A stretch of DNA of 64,000 nt from CAVXYG01 sp963706835. GTDB lineage: Bacteria; Actinomycetota; Actinomycetes; S36-B12; GCA-2699445. How positions within the stretch are numbered: position 1 is the stretch's first letter; every line of letters begins with the position of its first letter. The position numbers were made by a program, and so were the translations under genes. This document shows, in pieces, positions 18,239 to 27,392 of this stretch. The notes beneath the pieces are model-generated. The model saw nothing but the letters and a program-made list of their open reading frames with translations, ran no database searches and was not told where the DNA came from. The stretch covers positions 62,001 to 126,000 of the forward strand of contig CAVPOB010000002.1 in NCBI GenBank assembly GCA_963706835.1, read 5' to 3'.

Positions 18239-21200
18239 ATGCCGCACGAGCAGCGCGCGGGTGCCGATGAGGAGCGCGGGAGGATCGACATCTGGTGCCC
18301 GCAGTGCTCCGCGCAACTGGCATCCGACGTGGCCGCCATCGTCGAGGTCTGCCCGGCATGCGGGTCGCAGGTCGACTGGGACGCGGCGATTCGCCGGTCG
18401 CGGGCGTGGATCGCGGTGAAGCGGGCCGAGGCGGACCATCTGCGCGCACAGGAGGCGGTCAGGGTCGCTGCGGACGAGTTCAGCGCCGCCCGGCGGGCAT
18501 CGGCCTCGGCCTGGTACGCCCAACACTCCGCCGAGGAGGCGTGGAGAGCACTCAACCGCCCGACCCGCTGGGCGCCCCCTGCACTGCCTGCGACTCCGCG
18601 CCCCGACCGCCGGCCCGGCATTCCGTTGGCGGTCCTGCTCCAGGGCACCGGCGCCGTCCTGCTCCTCGCGGCACTGACGACCGCCTCGGCCGTGCTGTGG
18701 GAGGCCATGCCCGAGGCGCTGCAGATCCTCACCCTGCTGGCGGCAGTGGCACTGGTCGGCGCAGTGACCGTCGTGGCCCGGCCACTGCCCGCCACGAGCG
18801 TGATCCTGGCCGTGCTGACCGCGGCGAGCGGTGTCGTCGTCGCCTCGAGCCTGCCGCAGATCGCACCCGGCATGGACGGCCCCTGGTACGCCCCGGTGGC
18901 AAGCTTCGTGGGCACAGCATCACTGCTGGCCGCGGGCCGGCGCAGCGGCGTGTCGTTCTGGTGGCGCAGCGGCTGGATCGGCCTCGGCCTCACCGGCGTG
19001 CTGGCGGTCGACGCCGCGCTCGCCGGTTCGACGCTCGAGGCCGGCACGACGCCCTGGTTCGCCCTGGCCACGGTCCTGCTCGCCGCCGTGGCCGTGCCGC
19101 TCCTGGCAGCCGCAGTCACCTTGCGCACGCGGGAGGCTGAGGCAGCGGCAACATCGTGGTGGACGGCGATGGCGGTCGGCGTGCTGGCCGTTGCCTCGGG
19201 ACTCGCCGGAATGGGCAACTGGCTGGCCGACCTCGACGGCGCCGCGTCGAACGCCCCGCTCTGGGTCGCAGCCGGATTCCTCGCGCTGGCCGGACTGGGG
19301 TACCTCGCGTTCGTGGCGGCGTGGCTGACGGGCCGGACGGCGGTGGGGTGGTTCCTGGGCGCGAGCATGGCGTCCCTGGCGGTGCTGCCGAGCCTGGCGA
19401 TCGGCGCGGCGCCGGTCGACTCGGGAGCCTCAGCGGTGATCGCCGTAGCTCCGACGACGGTCGCTGCGGCAGCCGTGGTGTGGGTCGGCTGGCGATGGCG
19501 TGAGGTGCCCGGGCTGCTCACCGCCGTGGGGGCCGCCGCAGCCGTCCTCGTCGGCAGTGCGCTGCTGGTGAACCTGGTAGTCCTCGGCGGATCGGCTCCG
19601 CCTGCCTTCGCCTGGCTCATGGCAACGCTGACCGCGCTAGCCGTCGCGGTGGGGATGTGGGGCTATGGCGCCCTCACGAACCGAGGGATCTGGGCCTCGG
19701 CAGGACTCGTCCTCGGCTCGGCTGCCTGGTTCGCCGCATGGGCCACCGGCCATCTCGGCGCGGCAGTCGAGGTCGTGACGCTGAGCGTCCTGGCCGGCCT
19801 GCTCGGCTCTTGGTGGTTGGGGATCCGCCTGGACCTGTGGCGACTGCGGACGGCACCGGCGGTCCTGCCGCAACTGGCTGTGCTGGCCTGCCTGCTGCCC
19901 ACCGTCGGACTGTCGCTGCTGGCGATGGCCGATGGGCAGGTGAACGGTCCGCGGATCGCGCTGGTAGTCGGCGGGCTCGCGGCGGTGACGGTCCTGGCGC
20001 TGTGGCAGGGCACCGGCGTCACGCTGCCGGCGGTGGCTGTGGGGCTGGTTTCGGTTGCGCACACATGGGTCGCCGTCACCGAGCGCCTCACCGACCCGGC
20101 GCTGGAGTGGTACAGCCTGCCGGTCGCCGCTGCGGTGGCCCTGGTGGGGATGGCGCGCGTGGTCGATCGCGGGGCAACCCCACGGGCTGCGCTGGCTGCC
20201 GCGCTCACGGCCGCCTTCGTGCCGTCGGCTGTCGCCGTGCTCGTCGATCCGACCTGGGGCACGCTCACTGCCGGACGGCTGGGGCTGGTAGTGGGGACGG
20301 CGACGCTGGTCGTCGCGCTCGCGTGGCGCTGGCCACCGGCTGCATGGGCCGCCGGCACCCTCGGCCTGACCGCAGCACTGCGCGTCTACGTGGCGTGGGC
20401 GCAGGCGGCCGTCCAGGCACCGGGCCAGGGATGGGCGCCGTTGGAGGTCCTCACGCTGCCCGCCGCCCTGGTGATCGGTGCATCGGTCGGGCTGGCCTGG
20501 CGGGTCTGGGATGCCCGACGTGCCGTGAGTGCCGGTGCCACGGCGGCGGTCGCTACCGCGGCCGCGTCGTCACTGGGCCTGGTGGCTGCGGACCTGTTGG
20601 TCGAGCAATGGGACACCGGCGTGCGTGTGCTGGCCCTCCTGACCGCGGCCGGGCTGCTGGCGGTGCTCCTCGATGCCGCGGCGCCGGTCCGATCGGCGGT
20701 CGCTGCGACGGCGCTGGTGGTGCTGCCGCTGGTGCTGTACGGCAATTGGCTCGCCGGCCGGACCTCGATTGAGCTAGAGGCCGCCACGATTCCGCTGGCG
20801 GTGTCGGCGGCCCTTGTCCTCGGCTGGATCCAGCGGCCTGCGAGGCCGGGGCAATGGTGGCTGGCGGCGGTCCGACCGGCAGCGCTGGCGCTGCTGCTGA
20901 CATCGACGGTCTGGGCCGTGATGGCGCAGATGTGGGGCGCAGGGGTGATCACGTGGATCCGAGCGACGGCCGTGACCGTGGTGTGGGCGGGGGCCGCCGT
21001 CGCGATGCGCAACCGGCCACCCGTTGCTGCCGCCAGCGGTGCCGTCGCCGTCCTGGTGCTGTGGGCGAATGTGCTGGCGCCCATGGCGCGGGCCGACGTG
21101 CCGCTGGAGGCCTTCACCTGGCCGACGGCGGCGGCGGTTGCCGCATGGTGCGCGCTGGGCGCCTGGGCGACCAAACGCTGGAACAGCAGCTGGCTGGTAG

Positions 21201-21529
21201 CGGCGCCGGCGGTCGGATTGGCGACGATCCCCACCGCAGCCGTGGCCTGGCAAGACGGCACGGTGGGGTGGCGGGTCTGGTTCGCCCTGATCGTCGGTGG
21301 ACTGCTCGTGGCGGTCGGCTCGCGGTACGAGTGGGCGGGTCTGGTCTACCCCGGCCTGGCGTCGCTGGGCCTGGTGACGGTGCCGGTGCTGGTGCAGTGG
21401 GCGCAAGACCTGCCCGGCTGGGTGCCGCTGTCGCTGGTTGGCGTTGCGCTGCTGCTGATCGGCGCGCGGTTGGAAGCCGCCCGGCGACGGGGCGGCCAAC
21501 TGCGGCACTGGGTGGCGCACCTGCACTGA
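18239..21529 (+). CDS. SCO7613-like polytopic membrane protein with N-terminal zinc ribbon
   Basis: About 1096 residues from ATG 18239; TTG 18164 would add 25. A zinc ribbon (CPQC at residue 20, CPAC at residue 39) is followed by an Ala/Arg/Glu-rich helical region (about 45-110) and then a continuous run of more than twenty hydrophobic segments to residue 1080, with short loops and few charged residues. The C-terminal tail is basic (RLEAARRRGGQLRHW). The architecture matches actinobacterial proteins annotated as SCO7613 C-terminal domain-containing membrane proteins, whose function is not known. The last 60-70 codons occur again as decayed fragments at 1-214 and 6896-7103, and a full TGCACCC repeat element follows this gene by 90 bp. 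Confidence 0.8.
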   Translation: MPHEQRAGADEERGRIDIWCPQCSAQLASDVAAIVEVCPACGSQVDWDAAIRRSRAWIAVKRAEADHLRAQEAVRVAADEFSAARRASASAWYAQHSAEEAWRALNRPTRWAPPALPATPRPDRRPGIPLAVLLQGTGAVLLLAALTTASAVLWEAMPEALQILTLLAAVALVGAVTVVARPLPATSVILAVLTAASGVVVASSLPQIAPGMDGPWYAPVASFVGTASLLAAGRRSGVSFWWRSGWIGLGLTGVLAVDAALAGSTLEAGTTPWFALATVLLAAVAVPLLAAAVTLRTREAEAAATSWWTAMAVGVLAVASGLAGMGNWLADLDGAASNAPLWVAAGFLALAGLGYLAFVAAWLTGRTAVGWFLGASMASLAVLPSLAIGAAPVDSGASAVIAVAPTTVAAAAVVWVGWRWREVPGLLTAVGAAAAVLVGSALLVNLVVLGGSAPPAFAWLMATLTALAVAVGMWGYGALTNRGIWASAGLVLGSAAWFAAWATGHLGAAVEVVTLSVLAGLLGSWWLGIRLDLWRLRTAPAVLPQLAVLACLLPTVGLSLLAMADGQVNGPRIALVVGGLAAVTVLALWQGTGVTLPAVAVGLVSVAHTWVAVTERLTDPALEWYSLPVAAAVALVGMARVVDRGATPRAALAAALTAAFVPSAVAVLVDPTWGTLTAGRLGLVVGTATLVVALAWRWPPAAWAAGTLGLTAALRVYVAWAQAAVQAPGQGWAPLEVLTLPAALVIGASVGLAWRVWDARRAVSAGATAAVATAAASSLGLVAADLLVEQWDTGVRVLALLTAAGLLAVLLDAAAPVRSAVAATALVVLPLVLYGNWLAGRTSIELEAATIPLAVSAALVLGWIQRPARPGQWWLAAVRPAALALLLTSTVWAVMAQMWGAGVITWIRATAVTVVWAGAAVAMRNRPPVAAASGAVAVLVLWANVLAPMARADVPLEAFTWPTAAAVAAWCALGAWATKRWNSSWLVAAPAVGLATIPTAAVAWQDGTVGWRVWFALIVGGLLVAVGSRYEWAGLVYPGLASLGLVTVPVLVQWAQDLPGWVPLSLVGVALLLIGARLEAARRRGGQLRHWVAHLH

Positions 21530-21618
21530 GCGCGAGGGGCTGCCGGGGGCCGGTCGCTGTCCGGTGTCCTGCGGGTCCAGCAACGCGAGCGGCCTCATTC
21601 CGCTGCGCGGGGGACGCC

Positions 21619-21843
21619 TGCACCCGGTGCGGGGGTTTGCACCCGGTGCGGGGGCGGGTCGTCCGGTATCCGGGCCACGTCTGCACCCGGTTCGGGGGTT
21701 TGCACCCGCGGCGGGGGCGGAATCGGCCGGATCGGGGTTCGGAGCCACCGTCTCGGGTGCAAACCCCCATGACGGGTGCACCGTCGCCGCCCCGGAAGCC
21801 CTCTCAGCACCCGTCCCGGGTGCAAACCCCCGCAACGGGTGCA
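21619..21843. repeat. 63-bp-period palindromic repeat element, copy D (225 bp)
   Basis: TGCACCC at 21619, 21638, 21682 and 21701; GGGTGCA at 21755, 21774, 21818 and 21837. All 19 and 63 bp spacings are exact. The flanks are also shared: the sequence around 21570-21603 (CCAGCAACGCGAGCGGCCTC and following bases) recurs at 47086-47118, and GCGATGAGCCG after the right arm recurs at 47412. It sits just behind the SCO7613-like gene. Confidence 0.93.
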
Positions 21844-21988
21844 CATCCGCGCTATGGCAGCCCTGCGATCCCCGCGGAACGGCGCGCACCCCGAGCCACT
21901 GCTCGAAGCAGGACGCCCGAGATTGCGATGAGCCGGAACCCGTCACGGCGAGACGCCATCTGCGCACCGCCGTGACCGGGCCGCCCCC

Positions 21989-22420
21989 CTACTGGAGGGG
22001 CTCCAGGACGGCGCAGCCGCCCGGCACCCAGGGCCGCACCCCGCCACAGGTCGCTGCGAAGGCCTCCAACTCCGAGTCGACGGCCGCCTCCCAGTACAGG
22101 GCGTCGCAAGCGGCCATGACGCCGTCCCCGCACTGGTCGTACAGCACATCGGTGAGCGCGCTGTCCCCGACTTGCGCCGGGGCCGCAAGGGTCACCATCA
22201 GGCCCACCACCATCAGGCCCACCGCGGCAATCGCCAGACCGATACCGACCCCGACCAGCACGCCGATGCCGAAACGACTCTTCTGCGGAGGCGCAGCGAC
22301 AGGACCTGGGGGCTGCTGCCACACGGGCTGGGTCGCCCATTGCTGTGGCACCGCCTGCTCGCCCGCGGGAGGCAGCCAAGCGGCAGACCCCCCGGGCGCG
22401 TTGTTCAACTGATCGGTCAT
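21989..22420 (-). CDS. small single-pass membrane protein
   Basis: 143 residues from ATG 22420 with GGGGGAG upstream. The N-terminus (1-60) is Pro/Gln/Ala-rich and polar, followed by one membrane helix (FGIGVLVGVGIGLAIAAVGLMVVGLMVTL). The outside domain is short with three cysteines: VLYDQCGDGVMAACDALYWEA...AATCGG. This CGDG-x3-ACD layout is common in actinobacterial DUF4190-like or serine-protease-associated tails of unknown role. It is transcribed away from the CPBP/TetR pair. Confidence 0.7.
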   Translation of the reverse strand: MTDQLNNAPGGSAAWLPPAGEQAVPQQWATQPVWQQPPGPVAAPPQKSRFGIGVLVGVGIGLAIAAVGLMVVGLMVTLAAPAQVGDSALTDVLYDQCGDGVMAACDALYWEAAVDSELEAFAATCGGVRPWVPGGCAVLEPLQ

Positions 22421-22522
22421 TAGTGCTCCCCCTGTGGCGCTGGCCCGGCCTCCGAGCATGACGCCGGCAGTCGGCAGCGCACTTCTTCCAGTGTCACCCA
22501 TCGGGACCCCTTGCATTTTTCA

Positions 22523-22556
22523 TACGCCGTACGATACTGTCATCTCGTACGGCGTA
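22523..22556. promoter_or_regulatory. perfect 12-bp inverted-repeat operator upstream of the CPBP/TetR pair
   Basis: Arms TACGCCGTACGA (22523-22534) and TCGTACGGCGTA (22545-22556) are exact reverse complements with a 10-bp spacer. The second arm runs into TACTAT (22555-22560), a possible -10 element, about 20 bases before the CPBP start codon. The obvious candidate ligand is the TetR protein encoded second in the same operon, giving autorepression. Confidence 0.8.
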
Positions 22557-22579
22557 CTATAAAGAGAGGAAGGTGCGCA

Positions 22580-23454
22580 ATGACCACCACACTGACTGCC
22601 CGAAAGCCGATGACCGCTCGGACCGCCATCCCGTTCTTCGCCATGGCGTTCGGCCTGTCCTGGGGGCTGGCCGCGATCGCGATCCTGTTCGCCGAGCAGC
22701 TCGAGCCGATCTTCGGCCCGCTCGGCCTGACCAACCCGCTGTTCTTCGCCGCCGTCTACGCCCCGGCCATCTCCGGCATCGGCCTGGTGCTGCGCCACTA
22801 CGGCGTCGCGGGCCTGCGCAGCTACCTGCGGCGGCTGACCCTATGGCGGGTGCCGCAGCGGGTGGGCGCTCTACCTGCTGCTGGGCGTCCCCGCCGCCTT
22901 CTACTTCGGGGCATGGCTGAAGGGCAGCCCGCTCGCCTTCCCCTTCGACCCCTGGTTCACCGTGATCCCGGCGCTGCTGCTGATGCTGGCACTCGGCCCG
23001 ATGGAGGAGTTCGGGTGGCGCGGCGTGGCCCTGCCGCTGCTGCAGCGCAAGTTCCGCCCGATCGGCGCCGACCTGATCCTGTCGGTGCTGTGGGCCCTCT
23101 GGCACCTGCCGGCGTTCTTCCTCAGCGGCACGCCACAGAGCCAGTGGTCGTTCCCGGCGTTCTTCATCGGCGTGGTGGCGATCTCCTGGATCCTCACGCC
23201 CGCTGTTCAACGCCGCGGGCGGCAGCATCCTGGTGGCCGCGATCTACCATTTCCAGATGAACAACCCGATCTGGCCGGATGCGCAGCCCTACGACTCGCT
23301 CATCTTCGCCGTGATCGCGGTACTGGCCGTCGTGGTGAACCGCAAGGCCATGTTCAGCCGCAGCGCGGGCGTGACCAGCGTGCTCATGCCCGGCGAGGAG
23401 GCGGTCGCCGAGCCCGTGCCGAGCCGCCGTGCTGGAGGGCGAGCGTCGCGATGA
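22580..23454 (+). CDS. CPBP (Abi/Rce1-like) intramembrane protease (two frameshifts)
   Basis: Start ATG 22580 follows GAGAGGAAGG. Membrane helices surround the three CPBP motifs: PMEEFGWRG (EExxxR), ALWHLP, and the C-terminal AAIYHFQMNNP with His and Asn. The frame breaks near 22866 and near 23205; removing one base from a GGG and a CCC run restores RWALYLLLGVPAAFYFGAW and LTPLFNAAGGSILVAA, so one intact protein of about 290 residues is likely. Family members are glutamate-type intramembrane proteases linked to peptide processing or self-immunity in gene clusters. It overlaps the TetR gene by 4 bases and lies behind a perfect inverted repeat, so it is probably induced by a TetR ligand. Confidence 0.82.
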
Positions 23455-24139
23455 GCCCGCGCAAGGCGAACACGCCGGTGCTCACCCGGGAGCAGATCGT
23501 GAACGCCGCCATCGCGCTCGTCGATCGGGAGGGTCTCAGCGCCCTCTCGATGCGCGCGCTGGCGGCCGAACTCGGCGTCGGGCCGATGTCGCTGTACTAC
23601 CACGTGCCCGACAAGTTCGCCCTGGAGGACCTCATCTTCGACGCAGTCCTCGGCGAGGTCGACTTCTCCGGCATCGACCCGTCGCTGAGGGCGCAGGAAC
23701 AAGGGGTCCGCCTGGGCCACGAACTGCGCAGGGCCCTGCTCACCCACCCCAACACCGTGCCCATCACGATGACCCGCTCGGCCCGGACCCCGGGCCAGCT
23801 GCGCCCCGTGGAGGTGATGCTCGGCCGGTTGTACGACCTGGGCCTGCACCCCACCGAGGCGATCGCGGCGGTGGACATCATCGGCCAGTACGTGTTCGGC
23901 ACGACGCTGGCCTACGTCAACCAGTTGGCGGCGCAGGCGGAGGCCAGCGCGGCACCGAGGCCGGTGGCGAGGGCGGGATCGAACCGGACGCCTTCCCGAA
24001 CCTGATGCGGGCGATGACCGAGTCGCAGTACCTGGGCTGGGACGAGATGTTCGACCGCGGTCTGCGGGCACTGGTGCGGGGGTTGATCGTGGAGCGGCTG
24101 TCCGATCGGGAGTCGGAGGGGGCCGGCGGCACCGGCTGA
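23451..24139 (+). CDS. TetR/AcrR family repressor (one frameshift)
   Basis: Begins at the ATG of an ATGA overlap with the CPBP gene. Residues 10-60 form the helix-turn-helix: LTREQIVNAAIALVDREGLSALSMRALAAELGVGPMSLYYHV. The C-terminal domain resembles the TetR_C_1 type (LTHPNTVPITMTRSARTPG). The frame shifts near 23960; one missing G in a GGG run joins it to GTEAGGEGGIEPDAFPNLMRAM, giving about 230 residues. It most likely binds the 22523-22556 inverted repeat and controls its own operon. Confidence 0.85.
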
Positions 24140-24155
24140 TGGTCGACGGGGTCCC

Positions 24156-24323
24156 CTAGTAGTCGGTGACGTACGGCCGCGAAGCTCGATGCAGGAAGTC
24201 GGTGTACGTGCCCCGGCCGTCGAAGGAGTTGGCTCGGTACCGCACCACGATGGTGAAGCAGTCGTCGCAGTACGGCTCACCGTCCGGGCCCAACTCGCCC
24301 TCGCACAGCACGCACTCGTTCAC
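24156..24323 (-). CDS. small zinc-ribbon protein
   Basis: 55 residues from GTG 24323, behind GGAG at 5 bases. Two CxxC knuckles (CVLC and CDDC) with GPDGEPY between them form a zinc ribbon; the rest is FTIVVRYRANSFDGRGTYTDFLHRASRPYVTDY. Too short for a catalytic domain. It is divergent from the TPR protein gene, with about 170 bp between starts. Confidence 0.6.
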   Translation of the reverse strand: MNECVLCEGELGPDGEPYCDDCFTIVVRYRANSFDGRGTYTDFLHRASRPYVTDY

Positions 24324-24494
24324 ACCGGCTCCGTTCTCGCGGTGCCTCCAGTGTGCTGCAGGCTGCGGCATCCGGCCAGAGGCGGTCGATCGGGGCGCAC
24401 CTGCGATCCGCACGCCGTGTCGGAGGTCCTTGGCACTGTAGGAGTGGCGCCACAAGCGCACGGTCCCCTACTCCAACGACCCACAGGAGCACGA

Positions 24495-25886
24495 TTGACC
24501 GATCCCATCACCGAGAACCCGTATGAACTCTTCGAACGGGCCGAGGCGGAGCACGAGGCCGGGAACCTGACGACCGCAGCCGCGCTCTTCGCGATGGCCG
24601 CGGAGGCCTGCCAATCCCAGGGCCTGACCGGGATGGCCGCCGTTGCGCTGCAGAATCGGGCCGGGGCGCTCTTCACGGCCGGCGACCACGCCACCTCCGC
24701 CACCGTCTATCAACAGGCAGCGCAGGAGGCTGAGCGGGCGGAGGACGTCCGGCTGTCCCTGTTCTGCCGCTGGGGACAGGCCGATGCCCTGGCCCAGCTG
24801 CGGCAGTGGGGCGACGTCCTGGCCATCAGCGAGGAGCTCATCCCGCGGATGCGCGCCTACGACGCCGAGGAGCGAATCGCCGACACACTCCTGCTGCAGG
24901 CGCGGGCCCAGTACTTCCTGGACGACGAGGAGGCGGCACTGGCATCCGCCGAGGCCGCCGGCGAGCAGTTCCGGGAGATCGGCGACATCCCGGGCCGCGT
25001 CCGGGCGAAGGACTTCGTACTGACGGTGCTGCTGTACCTGAAGCGCACGGAGGCAGCGGTGGTGGTGGCCCGGGACAACCAGCGGGTCAGCGCGTCGCTG
25101 GCCGATGACCTCGCCGAGCCGTACCACCGCCGCCGCTACGGCGAGGCGCTCCTGGCCGATGACGAAGCGGCCGCGGCCGCCGAGGCGTTTGCCAGCGCCC
25201 GGGACACCTACCGGGGGCTCGGGCGGCCGGACCTGGCGGCCGATGCGCAGTCCTGGCTGGGCCACAGCCTCGATGCCCTCGATCGAGGCCGGGAGGCCCG
25301 GGAAGTGCTGGCGGAGGCGGTGGCGGTCTTGGACGCCGCCGGCCCGGGCTCCGCATTCGCACGGGACCGGGCCCGCATCCGGTTGGCTGACCTGCACTAC
25401 GAGAGCGGACGCACTGGGGAAGCCATCGCGGAGTACCGCACCCTGCTGGCACCGGTGCTGCGAGGTGACCGGTCGCCCACCTGGCGCCATATGCGGCCCA
25501 TCGAACGGCTGGTGACCTCGCTGCTCCAGCAGCAGCGGCCCGAAGATGCGCTTGCCGATCTGGCCGCTGTGCGGACCGACGACGGGTTGGACCCGCGCCT
25601 GGATGCCGTGGTCCGGGCCGGCCGATGCTGGACCCGCTGGCACACGGAGGGCCCGGACGGCGCCGGAGCGGAGGCCGAGGCGCTGCAGGCGCACGAAGGA
25701 CTCACTGGGGTCGGTCTGGCGCAGGCGTGGGTGATGGAGATGGTGGGCCGGAGCACCGCGTCCATCGCGCATCTGGCCCGCGCCATGGCGCTGTACGCGG
25801 AGCACTCCGACTTCGAGCGCTCGTTCCACTTGAGCCGCGAGATGCTCGATCGCACGTCAGGGCTGGTGGGGCCGCCCCGGGAGTAG
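24495..25886 (+). CDS. TPR-repeat protein
   Basis: 463 residues from TTG 24495, with AGGAG five bases before. The sequence is a succession of helix pairs with TPR spacing from residue 8 to about 330: FERAEAEHEAGNLTTAAALFAMAA, LQNRAGALFTAGDHATSATVYQQAA, and later SWLGHSLDALDRGREAREVLAEAV and ADLHYESGRTGEAIAEYRTLL. No signal peptide or enzymatic domain. Likely a cytoplasmic scaffold for protein-protein contacts. It stands alone. Confidence 0.75.
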   Translation: MTDPITENPYELFERAEAEHEAGNLTTAAALFAMAAEACQSQGLTGMAAVALQNRAGALFTAGDHATSATVYQQAAQEAERAEDVRLSLFCRWGQADALAQLRQWGDVLAISEELIPRMRAYDAEERIADTLLLQARAQYFLDDEEAALASAEAAGEQFREIGDIPGRVRAKDFVLTVLLYLKRTEAAVVVARDNQRVSASLADDLAEPYHRRRYGEALLADDEAAAAAEAFASARDTYRGLGRPDLAADAQSWLGHSLDALDRGREAREVLAEAVAVLDAAGPGSAFARDRARIRLADLHYESGRTGEAIAEYRTLLAPVLRGDRSPTWRHMRPIERLVTSLLQQQRPEDALADLAAVRTDDGLDPRLDAVVRAGRCWTRWHTEGPDGAGAEAEALQAHEGLTGVGLAQAWVMEMVGRSTASIAHLARAMALYAEHSDFERSFHLSREMLDRTSGLVGPPRE

Positions 25887-25992
25887 ACCCGGGGGCCGCC
25901 CCGCGCCGGCCGGACTCCCCTACGATCGACCCGTGTCGCCGCAACCCCGACGAGCCCCCGCGCGCCCGAGTCGACGGCCCTAGGGTTCGCTG

Positions 25993-27273
25993 GTGCCATC
26001 GACGTGGCTGATCGTCAGCGTGCTGCTGGCGCTGCTGCTCGCCTGGACGCTGCTGTCCCGCTGGGGGCAGGACCGGGGCATCACCGGCCCCATGGTGTTC
26101 CTCGCGGCCGGCATCGCACTGTCCGGCTTCGGCGACCTGAGCCTGCCGCCGGAGCAGGCGCGGCAGCTGGCCGAACTCACGCTCGTGATCGTGCTGTTCC
26201 ACGACGCCAGCACCGTACGCCTCGCGTCGCTGCGCCACGACCCGTGGATCGCCGTGCGCCTGCTGGCCATCGGGTTCCCGGTCATGCTCGGGCTGACCGC
26301 GCTCGCGGCATGGTGGCTGCTCCCGGCGGTCGGCATCGCCGGCGCTGTGCTGATCGCGGCCTGTGTGACTGCGACCGACGCGGGCCTGGGCGCGGCGACG
26401 ATCCTGGACCCGGCGGTCCCGGTGCGGGTGCGCCGGGCGCTGAACGTGGAGAGCGGGCTGAACGACGGCCTGGCGACGCCGGTGGCCCTGTTCGCGATCG
26501 CCATCATCGCCGGGGAGCAGCCCGACGGCGTCCAACTCCCTGCGGCCCTCGACATCGGCGCCATCCCGGTCCTCGGGGGTCTGGTGATCGGTCTGCTGCT
26601 CGGTCTGGTCGGCGCCCGGCTGCTGGACTTGTCCTACGAACGGCGCCTCAGCACCACGACCACCCGCAGCCTGGCGGTGCTGACGCTTCCCATCCTGGCC
26701 CTGGGCCTGGCGCTGCTCACCGACACCAACGGCTTCCTGGCCGCCTTCGTCACCGGGATCACCTTCGGGCGGGCCTCCCAGTGCATGGAGGTGGAGGAAT
26801 CCGCCCAGGAGACGGTGGAGGTGCTCGCCGACCTCCTGGGCTTCATCATGTGGGTGGTCGCAGGGGCACTCGTGGTCGAGGTGCTCCTGGACGGATTCAA
26901 GTGGCAATGGCTGCTGCTGGCGGTGGCCGCGCTGACGGTCCTGCGGACCGCTGCGGTCGCCCTCAGCCTGGTGGGGACGCAGTTCCGGCTCCCTACGGTC
27001 GCGTTCCTGTCCTGGTTCGGCCCGCGCGGGCTGGCCTCCATCGTGTTCGCCCTGCTCGCCATCGAGGAACTCGGGGCCGATGCCGCTCTCGTGCGCGATG
27101 TCACCGGCGTCGTCGCCATCACCGTCCTGCTGAGCGTGCTGCTGCACGGCGCCACGTCCGGACCGCTGGCCCGCAGCTACGGCCGCTGGGCGGACCGGAC
27201 CGGCGCCCCTATCGAGGCGGAACCATCGGTGGAGCCGATGCCGTCCCGTGGTCGAGGGATGCCGCGCCGGTGA
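25993..27273 (+). CDS. CPA1-type cation/proton antiporter
   Basis: 426 residues from GTG 25993, with about twelve hydrophobic segments. The CPA1 core is recognisable: VTATDAGLGAATI with the TD pair in the first discontinuous helix (about residues 125-140) and the ESGLNDGLATP motif (about 151-163) with the transport Asp. Later FLAAFVTGITFGRAS and SWFGPRGLASIVFALLAIEE follow. The family exchanges Na+ or K+ for H+ across the membrane. There is no TrkA-type regulatory tail. Single gene. Confidence 0.9.
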   Translation: MPSTWLIVSVLLALLLAWTLLSRWGQDRGITGPMVFLAAGIALSGFGDLSLPPEQARQLAELTLVIVLFHDASTVRLASLRHDPWIAVRLLAIGFPVMLGLTALAAWWLLPAVGIAGAVLIAACVTATDAGLGAATILDPAVPVRVRRALNVESGLNDGLATPVALFAIAIIAGEQPDGVQLPAALDIGAIPVLGGLVIGLLLGLVGARLLDLSYERRLSTTTTRSLAVLTLPILALGLALLTDTNGFLAAFVTGITFGRASQCMEVEESAQETVEVLADLLGFIMWVVAGALVVEVLLDGFKWQWLLLAVAALTVLRTAAVALSLVGTQFRLPTVAFLSWFGPRGLASIVFALLAIEELGADAALVRDVTGVVAITVLLSVLLHGATSGPLARSYGRWADRTGAPIEAEPSVEPMPSRGRGMPRR

Positions 27274-27392
27274 GACCGGATGGGGATGCTGTGACCGCGG
27301 GACGGAGGAATTGAAGGGCGAATCCGGCGCATCGGCCACGAGCTCACCGCGGCGGCGGCGCACTCGCCTCTTCGCGTGCCACGCTGTCCGTC

